Origin: Caulobacteraceae bacterium
GTDB taxonomy: Bacteria > Pseudomonadota > Alphaproteobacteria > Caulobacterales > Caulobacteraceae
Direction of reading: 5' to 3'
Length of the DNA: 10,144 bases
Assembly (NCBI GenBank): GCA_003136615.1
Contig: PLFA01000084.1
Coordinates: 7,327-17,470 of the forward strand
Shown: positions 6,077-10,144 of the stretch, piece by piece
Numbering within the stretch: position 1 is the first letter of the stretch
How the letters are laid out: each line of letters opens with the position of its first letter
Notes under the pieces: generated by a model
Told to the model about the DNA's origin: nothing
Database searches by the model: none
Seen by the model: the letters and a program-made list of their open reading frames with translations, nothing else
Translations under genes and position numbers: made by a program

Positions 6077-7720
6077 CTAAACCGCCTCCGCCCGCGCGGT
6101 TGGCAGCACGTGGCCCGCAAAGCGGGTGCGGATGAGTTTTTTGTCGATTTTACCGGTGGCGCCCAGCGGGATCTCGTCCACGAACAGCACCTCGTCCGGC
6201 ATCCACCAGCGGGCGATTTTCCCCTCAAGATGGGCCATGAACTCCGCCGTCGTGGCGCTTTCCCCGTCCCGCAGCTTTACGAGCAATAACGGCCGCTCAT
6301 CCCATTTGGGGTGCGCCACGCCGATCACCGCCGCCATCAGGGCCTTGGGGTGGCTGGCGGCCATGTTCTCGATCTCGATGGAGCTGATCCACTCGCCGCC
6401 AGATTTGATCACGTCCTTGGCCCGGTCGGTGATCTGCATGTAGCCGGAGGGGTCGATGGTCGCCACATCGCCGGTGTCGAAGAACCCGGCCTCATCGAGA
6501 ATGACCCCGCCTTCGCCCCGGAAATATTCTCCCACCACGAAGGGGCCCTTAATCTTCAGCCGCCCGAACGTCACCCCGTCCTGGGCTATCGCCTCCCCCG
6601 CGTCATCGGTGAGGGCCAGCTCGACGCCCAGCGGCGGGCGGCCCTGTTTCAGCTTGAAGGGCACCTGATCGTCGAAGGGCAGGGCGGCCACCTCCGGCGT
6701 GGGTGTGGAAAGGGTGCCGAGCGGCGAAGTCTCGGTCATGCCCCAGGCCTGAACCACCTCCACCCCGTAGTCGTCGTGGAAAGCCCGCACGATGGCCTCG
6801 GGCACCGCCGAGCCGCCGATAACCACGCGCTTGAGGGTAGTCAGGCGCTCTCCGGTCGCCTTCAGATGAGCGAGCAGCATCTGCCAGACCGTCGGCACGG
6901 CGGCGGAAAAGGTCACCTTCTCGGTCTCCAGAAGCTCCAGGATCGAGGCGCCGTCCATCTTCGGCCCCGGCATCACCAGACGCGAGCCCACGGCGGGGCA
7001 GGAGAAAGTCAGACCCCAGGCATTGGCGTGGAACATGGGGACCACGGCCAGCACCGTATCGGTCACCGACAGGCCCATGACATCATGTTGCAGGGTCGAG
7101 AGGGTGTGCAGGAAATTGGAGCGGTGCGAATAGAGCACGCCCTTGGGGTTTCCCGTCGTGCCAGACGTGTAGCAGAGGCCGCAGGCGGTGTTCTCATCGA
7201 ATTCGCCCCAGACGCAGTCCGCGCTTTGCCCTGCGATCAGGCTCTCGCTGGCCAGCAAGCTGCCAACTCCAGTCTTCGCCACATGATCCTCGTCTGAGAG
7301 CACGATGATCCGCGTTACGCTGGGCATGCGATGGCGGTTTTCCGCTAGCATGGGCAGGAACGTCAGGTCGGTGATGATCACCTTATCCTGGGCGTGATTG
7401 ATGATGTAGCAGAGCTGATCGGTGAACAGCCGGGGATTTAGGGTGTGGCAAACCGCACCGATGCCCATGATCCCGTACCAGGCCTCGATATGACGCGCGG
7501 AATTCCAGGCCAAGGTCGCCACCCGGTCGCCCGGCTCTATACCGAGATCCAGCAGGGCGTTGGAAAACCGCTTGGCCCGCCCGTGAATCTCCCCCCAGGT
7601 CGTGCGGACGATCGGCCCCTCCACCGAGCGGGTGACCACCTCGCGATGGCTATGCCATTGCGCGGCGTGGGTGAGGATCTTGTCCACCGTCAGGGGCCAG
7701 TCCTGCATCAAACCCAGCAT
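6077..7720 (-). CDS. fatty-acid-CoA ligase, AlkK-like
   Basis: A 547-residue member of the ANL superfamily that activates a fatty acid with ATP and CoA through an acyl-adenylate, feeding beta-oxidation or lipid synthesis. The order of motifs is complete: P-loop YTSGTTGNPKG (184-194), PMFHANAWG (228-236), VIGGSAVPE (300-308), QAWGMTETSPLG (324-335), FDTGD (414-418), hinge region YMQITDRAKDVIKSGGEWIS (427-446), and catalytic lysine K524 in GATGKIDKK. QAWGMTETSPLGTLS and the N-terminal MQDWPLTVDKIL are typical of medium/long-chain AlkK-type enzymes; exact chain length is not readable. The ATG at 7720 has GGGAG about 6 nt upstream. It lies 83 nt downstream of pdxH on the same strand, and read-through from there is possible. 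Confidence 0.93.
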   Translation of the reverse strand: MLGLMQDWPLTVDKILTHAAQWHSHREVVTRSVEGPIVRTTWGEIHGRAKRFSNALLDLGIEPGDRVATLAWNSARHIEAWYGIMGIGAVCHTLNPRLFTDQLCYIINHAQDKVIITDLTFLPMLAENRHRMPSVTRIIVLSDEDHVAKTGVGSLLASESLIAGQSADCVWGEFDENTACGLCYTSGTTGNPKGVLYSHRSNFLHTLSTLQHDVMGLSVTDTVLAVVPMFHANAWGLTFSCPAVGSRLVMPGPKMDGASILELLETEKVTFSAAVPTVWQMLLAHLKATGERLTTLKRVVIGGSAVPEAIVRAFHDDYGVEVVQAWGMTETSPLGTLSTPTPEVAALPFDDQVPFKLKQGRPPLGVELALTDDAGEAIAQDGVTFGRLKIKGPFVVGEYFRGEGGVILDEAGFFDTGDVATIDPSGYMQITDRAKDVIKSGGEWISSIEIENMAASHPKALMAAVIGVAHPKWDERPLLLVKLRDGESATTAEFMAHLEGKIARWWMPDEVLFVDEIPLGATGKIDKKLIRTRFAGHVLPTARAEAV

Positions 7721-7738
7721 CGCGCTCTCCCGTCCCCA

Positions 7739-7746
7739 AATGTAAC
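7739..7746 (-). promoter_or_regulatory. possible -10 element of the ligase gene
   Basis: GTTACATT on the minus strand matches GCTANAWC at 6 of 8 positions and would start transcription about 12 nt before the ligase ATG. No good -35 lies at the right distance (AAAACCT is found there). The surrounding 7734-7772 carries an inverted CCCCAAA / TTTGGGG pair with a 25-nt spacer, which could be an operator. The evidence is weak. Confidence 0.2.
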
Positions 7747-7803
7747 TGTCTTCTTGGGCTCAGGTTTTGGGGCCAAGCCACGCCGCCGTCCAGCCTTTTG
7801 GGT

Positions 7804-8469
7804 TCAGGGGTAAAGGCGCGTCGTCGTCCAGCCGCCCTCGGCGCGGTGAAACACCAGGCGCTCATGCAGGCGGAATGGGCGGTCGCGCCAGAATTCGATA
7901 ACGGCTGGCACGACCCGATAGCCTGACCAGTGCGGCGGGCGGGGAACCTTGCCCAGGCCAAATTTCAGCCCCGCCTGGGCGATCCGTTTTTCCAGGGCCA
8001 GGCGGTCTTCCAGCGTCGCGGATTGCTCGGAAGCCCAGGCGCCGATCTGGGCGGAGCGGGCGCGGGTGGCGAAATAGGCGTCGGCCTCTTCGGCGCTCAC
8101 GCTGTGGGTCTCGCCCCGCACCCGCACCGAGCGGCGCAGGGATTTCCAGTGGAAGGTGAGGGCGCAGCGCGGGTGGGCGGCCAGCTCCTGTCCCTTGGCG
8201 CTCAGGGTGTTGGTGTAAAAGACAAATCCCCGCTCATCGACGCCCTTGAGCAGCACCATGCGCGCATCGGGCATCCCTTCCGCATCCACGGTAGAAAGAC
8301 ACACCGCATTGGGATCATTGGGCTCGCTCGCCGTCGCCTCGCGCAGCCATTCCGAGAACAGCGCGATAGGATCGGTCGCGCTCAGCAGCGGCGGCGGTTC
8401 GGCCGCCTTCACCGCCCGCACATACTCATCCTCGGCGGGGGAGGGGGGGATCAGGGTCGTCTCGCTCAT
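7804..8469 (-). CDS. pdxH: pyridoxamine/pyridoxine 5'-phosphate oxidase
   Basis: FMN-dependent cytosolic enzyme that oxidises pyridoxine or pyridoxamine 5'-phosphate to pyridoxal 5'-phosphate, the last step of vitamin B6 synthesis and salvage. Recognised motifs: DARMVLLKG (68-76, with the substrate-site lysine K75), GFVFYTNTLSAKGQEL (81-96), ALTFHWKSLRRSVRVRG (103-119), ASEQSATLEDR (146-156), PPHWSGYRVVP (178-188), and R200-L-H202 matching E. coli Arg197/His199. The length of 221 residues fits the family (E. coli 218). The reading frame can be extended to GTG at 8544, but the added residues are not PdxH-like. The ATG at 8469 sits exactly where the predicted promoter would start transcription, without a ribosome site, so a leaderless message is likely. 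Confidence 0.95.
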   Translation of the reverse strand: MSETTLIPPSPAEDEYVRAVKAAEPPPLLSATDPIALFSEWLREATASEPNDPNAVCLSTVDAEGMPDARMVLLKGVDERGFVFYTNTLSAKGQELAAHPRCALTFHWKSLRRSVRVRGETHSVSAEEADAYFATRARSAQIGAWASEQSATLEDRLALEKRIAQAGLKFGLGKVPRPPHWSGYRVVPAVIEFWRDRPFRLHERLVFHRAEGGWTTTRLYP

Positions 8470-8476
8470 GCCGGGG

Positions 8477-8505
8477 GATATAGAGATTTGCACTGTCGGT
8501 CTCAA
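8477..8505 (-). promoter_or_regulatory. promoter of pdxH, leaderless architecture
   Basis: On the minus strand TTGAGAC (8505-8499), 14 bp, then TCTATATC (8484-8477) matches the Caulobacter -10 GCTANAWC at 7 of 8 positions with the right spacing. The -10 ends 7 nt before the ATG at 8469, so transcription should begin at or beside the start codon. A GGGCGCCC palindrome (8507-8514) abuts the -35. Confidence 0.55.
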
Positions 8506-8533
8506 AGGGCGCCCAGAAAAAGGGTTTGGGCAT

Positions 8534-8563
8534 TTGCCCCCCACGCCCCTTTTCCGCTAAACC
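8534..8563 (+). promoter_or_regulatory. promoter of tRNA-Arg
   Basis: TTGCCCC (8534-8540), 15 bp, then GCTAAACC (8556-8563), which matches GCTANAWC at 7 of 8 positions. Transcription would start near 8570, about 22 nt before the mature tRNA 5' end, a normal trailer for RNase P processing. It diverges from the pdxH promoter. Confidence 0.5.
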
Positions 8564-8591
8564 CCGCCCTCCCGCTCCACAGCGGCGATCC

Positions 8592-8668
<77 letters not shown>

Positions 8669-8727
8669 TGCCGCCGCGCCCTCCGGGCTTCGCAGGACCA
8701 GCGTCCACATCTCGGGGCGAAGCAGGA

Positions 8728-8739
8728 TGCCCTCCGAAG
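8728..8739 (+). repeat. 12-bp copy of the tRNA-Arg anticodon region
   Basis: TGCCCTCCGAAG at 8728-8739 is identical to 8620-8631 of the tRNA gene (anticodon stem and loop), in direct orientation 108 bp apart. It lies between the tRNA and the toxin stop codon. A shorter partial match, GCCCTCCG, occurs at 8678-8685. It may be a remnant attachment core or chance in GC-rich DNA. Confidence 0.45.
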
Positions 8740-8760
8740 CCCCGGCGAAGGAAGACGCCC

Positions 8761-9114
8761 TTACGTCGTTCGTAGGCGAATCCCCAATATGCTGGCGATG
8801 GAGTCTGCGACCTTTGTCATCATGGCGGTCTCAATCCTGCCCAGGACGTCGGCGTGGCGCGCTTCAATCGTGGCAATCTTGCTGGGTCGAATGACGGAGG
8901 CCGCCGGCAACCCCGCGGAGGCGAGATTGGTAATGTCCAAGTCATGCGGCCAGCGCCGGTTTTCCGCGCTCGTGATCATAACGACCCACAATAAGGCATT
9001 GCCTTCGCCGACCTGGGATTCTGATACGACGAGCGCCGGGCGGTGCTGGCGGGTGGATTTATCCGTGTAAGGGAAGGGAACGCGGACGACGTCCCCTTGC
9101 CTAAAGCTGTCCAT
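8761..9114 (-). CDS. MazF/PemK-family toxin, predicted mRNA endoribonuclease
   Basis: A 117-residue type II toxin of the PemK/MazF fold, which cleaves RNA at short sequences when free of its antitoxin. Visible motifs are QGDVVRVPFPYTD (6-18), R25-PALVVS, VVMITSA with T48, and an SVIRPSKIATI segment (73-83). R25 and T48 fall where the catalytic Arg and Thr of Bacillus MazF lie, so the enzyme appears intact. The ATG at 9114 is chosen because GDVV follows at the usual distance; the open frame upstream (to 9159) runs inside the antitoxin. The start overlaps the antitoxin's 3' end by 14 nt and has no ribosome site, indicating translational coupling. The target sequence cannot be predicted. Confidence 0.9.
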   Translation of the reverse strand: MDSFRQGDVVRVPFPYTDKSTRQHRPALVVSESQVGEGNALLWVVMITSAENRRWPHDLDITNLASAGLPAASVIRPSKIATIEARHADVLGRIETAMMTKVADSIASILGIRLRTT

Positions 9115-9316
9115 AGGCTTGCCGATCCGCGGCGCTGTCCCATTCCCAGAAGGCGCCAAACGGATCCTCGGCGGGAAGCGGCTGGGCCTTGGTCAAAACG
9201 ACGCGTTCGCCTTCGATAACATAAGCGAGTTCGTCGCCCTCCTCGAGGCGCAACGCCATTCTGACGGGCTGTGGAATTGTCGTCTGGGCCTTGCTCGTCA
9301 GTCGGCTTGTGATCAT
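9101..9316 (-). CDS. AbrB/MazE/SpoVT-domain antitoxin
   Basis: A 71-residue antitoxin. Residues 3-45 form the swapped-hairpin DNA-binding domain, with the typical SRLTSKAQTTIPQPVRMALRL opening and GDELAYVIEGERVVL strand pair. The acidic, tryptophan-containing tail (DPFGAFWEWDSAADRQAY, 51-68) is the expected toxin-binding segment. It neutralises the MazF-type toxin and probably represses the operon. ATG at 9316 is supported by GGAGG (9328-9324) 7 nt upstream. It is first in the two-gene operon, so antitoxin is made before toxin. A palindrome about 23 nt upstream of the start is the likely operator. Confidence 0.9.
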   Translation of the reverse strand: MITSRLTSKAQTTIPQPVRMALRLEEGDELAYVIEGERVVLTKAQPLPAEDPFGAFWEWDSAADRQAYGQL

Positions 9317-9339
9317 GGGAGAGCCTCCGCATCCGTCAA

Positions 9340-9356
9340 TTCCTTACAGTAAGGAA
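9340..9356. promoter_or_regulatory. 17-bp palindromic operator of the toxin-antitoxin operon
   Basis: TTCCTTACAGTAAGGAA is a perfect palindrome with 8-bp arms around one central base, located 23 bp before the antitoxin start codon and just upstream of its GGAGG. A dyad here is what a dimeric AbrB-type autorepressor would bind. A promoter is less clear: TTGCTA (9373-9368, minus) with TACTGT inside the palindrome, or GCTATCCC at 9372-9365 as a -10, are the two readings. Confidence 0.6.
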
Positions 9357-9381
9357 AATCAGGGGGATAGCAAGAAGGCGC

Positions 9382-9404
9382 GGCCTCTCCGCCAAGCGAA
9401 GGCC
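9382..9404 (-). terminator. possible terminator of the GMC oxidoreductase gene
   Basis: On the minus strand GGCCT pairs with AGGCC (outer 5 bp) and CGC with GCG inside, with a TTG loop and a small internal bulge. It lies 24 nt after the oxidoreductase stop codon. There is no U-run after it (CTTCTT at best), so termination is only possible, not shown. Confidence 0.25.
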
Positions 9405-9427
9405 GGGCGGGGCGTCTTCAGCCCCTC

Positions 9428-10144
9428 CTAAATCTCCCCCAACCTCGCGAAATTGGCGATGTGTTCCGCGGCGCGGAAGGTCAGGGCCTCGATGGTCAGG
9501 GTCGGCTGGCCGCGGCCGGAGGTCACCATGCTCGAACCGTCGGAGATGAAGAGGTTCTTCACGTCGTGGGTGCGGTGGTATTTGTCGATCACCGAGGTCG
9601 CCGGGTCATTGCCCATGCGGCAGGTGCCGAGCAGGTGCACCCCGCCTCGGGCCTCACCCACGGGTTCGGCGACGATCTCCTTGGCGCCGGCCGCGTCCAT
9701 GATCTCGGCGGCGCGCTCGACCTGCCAGTTCGCATGCTTCACGTCGTCCGGGTGGTCCTTGTAGGTGACCCGCATCGCTGGCACGCCCCAGTCGTCCTTC
9801 AGGTCCGGATCGATGTCGACGCGATTGGTCTCCTGCGCCAGCGACGTGCCATGGCCCGCGCAGGTCATCCAATAGGTGTAGGATTCCAGGTATTCCTTGA
9901 ATTCAGGGCCCCAGGTCGGCGTCCCCTTGGGCACGTTCTGGCCCCAGCTGAGGGGGCCCCCGGAGCGCGCATCGAAGCCGCCGCCGCCATAGAAGCCGCG
10001 CCCCGGATCAGAATCGTAAAAATCGTGGATGACGCGCGTGACATTGGCGCCCTTGTACTCGTTGAGCGGGTGCTCGAACCGGGCCTGGGCGCCGCCGCCC
10101 TTGTTGAACATCAGATAGCGGCCCACCGCCCCGCTGGAATTGGC
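9428..10144 (-). CDS. GMC-family oxidoreductase, C-terminal part (start beyond window)
   Basis: 238 residues of an FAD-dependent glucose-methanol-choline oxidoreductase; the FAD-binding N-terminal half lies beyond 10144. The frame is open to the window edge: ANSSGAVGRYLMFN precedes the internal GTG at 10126, so that GTG is not the start. The C-terminal domain shows VHLLGTCRMG, whose His aligns with a GMC catalytic histidine, then VKNLFISDGSSMVTSGRGQPTLTIEALTFRAAEHI. The second catalytic position (His or Asn in NPTLT-type enzymes) is Gln in GRGQPTLT, as in a subgroup of sugar and gluconate dehydrogenase-like members. That suggests a periplasmic or membrane-linked sugar or alcohol dehydrogenase, but the substrate is unproven. 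The gene ends in TAG at 9428. Confidence 0.9.
   Translation of the reverse strand, partial: ANSSGAVGRYLMFNKGGGAQARFEHPLNEYKGANVTRVIHDFYDSDPGRGFYGGGGFDARSGGPLSWGQNVPKGTPTWGPEFKEYLESYTYWMTCAGHGTSLAQETNRVDIDPDLKDDWGVPAMRVTYKDHPDDVKHANWQVERAAEIMDAAGAKEIVAEPVGEARGGVHLLGTCRMGNDPATSVIDKYHRTHDVKNLFISDGSSMVTSGRGQPTLTIEALTFRAAEHIANFARLGEI

Noticed and set aside
5918..6289. Open frame on the plus strand reading through the right repeat
   Set aside because: Its peptide HLCPSVFICG is simply the translated repeat and recurs as a spurious protein; the frame is antisense to GxxExxY and the ligase.
6311..7297. 328-residue open frame on the plus strand inside the ligase gene
   Set aside because: It is antisense to intact ANL motifs; the translation is His/Arg/Gly-rich with no recognisable domain.
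7734..7772. Inverted CCCCAAA / TTTGGGG and CTTGG / CCAAG between pdxH and the ligase gene as a terminator
   Set aside because: The spacers are long and the two pairings compete; no U-run follows on the minus strand.

Overview
The window reads as ordinary chromosome of an alphaproteobacterium, most plausibly one of the Caulobacterales (Caulobacter or Phenylobacterium-like). Reasons: GC-rich coding DNA, a large TonB-dependent receptor, a PdxH, a Blh-type DUF442 protein, and several upstream sites that resemble the Caulobacter housekeeping promoter (TTGACGS, about 14-15 bp, GCTANAWC). The genus is an inference from gene style, not from a marker gene.

Layout, left to right. (1) 31-3113, minus strand: a 1014-residue TonB-dependent outer-membrane receptor with a hairpin terminator after it and a structured leader before it. 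(2) 3347-4314, plus strand, divergent from the receptor: a secreted two-cysteine protein of unknown function, then a DUF442/TIGR01244 rhodanese-phosphatase-like protein. (3) 4351-4638, minus strand: a small secreted two-cysteine protein. (4) 4727-5623, plus strand: an MBL-fold hydrolase of the LACTB2-like type, probably on a leaderless transcript. (5) 5634-6070: a compact cassette holding a GxxExxY-family gene (PD-(D/E)XK nuclease-like) between two perfect 28-bp inverted repeats. Each repeat is built from 10-bp units, and one carries the gene's start codon. The cassette lies in the gap between two convergent housekeeping genes. (6) 6077-7720, minus strand: an AlkK-like fatty-acid-CoA ligase. 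(7) 7804-8469, minus strand: pdxH, again probably leaderless. (8) 8592-8668, plus strand: tRNA-Arg(CCG) with encoded CCA. (9) 8761-9316, minus strand: a MazF/PemK toxin with an AbrB/MazE-type antitoxin, the reading frames overlapping by 14 nt, under a 17-bp palindromic operator candidate. (10) 9428-10144, minus strand: the C-terminal part of a GMC-family oxidoreductase whose start lies beyond the window.

Most genes are independent housekeeping or envelope functions. Two modules are accessory in character: the GxxExxY cassette, the best candidate for an under-described system here, and the toxin-antitoxin pair next to the tRNA gene. No CRISPR array, insertion sequence, integrase or rRNA gene is visible. 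No stretch over 300 bases lacks a gene; the longest gap is the divergent intergenic region 3114-3346.
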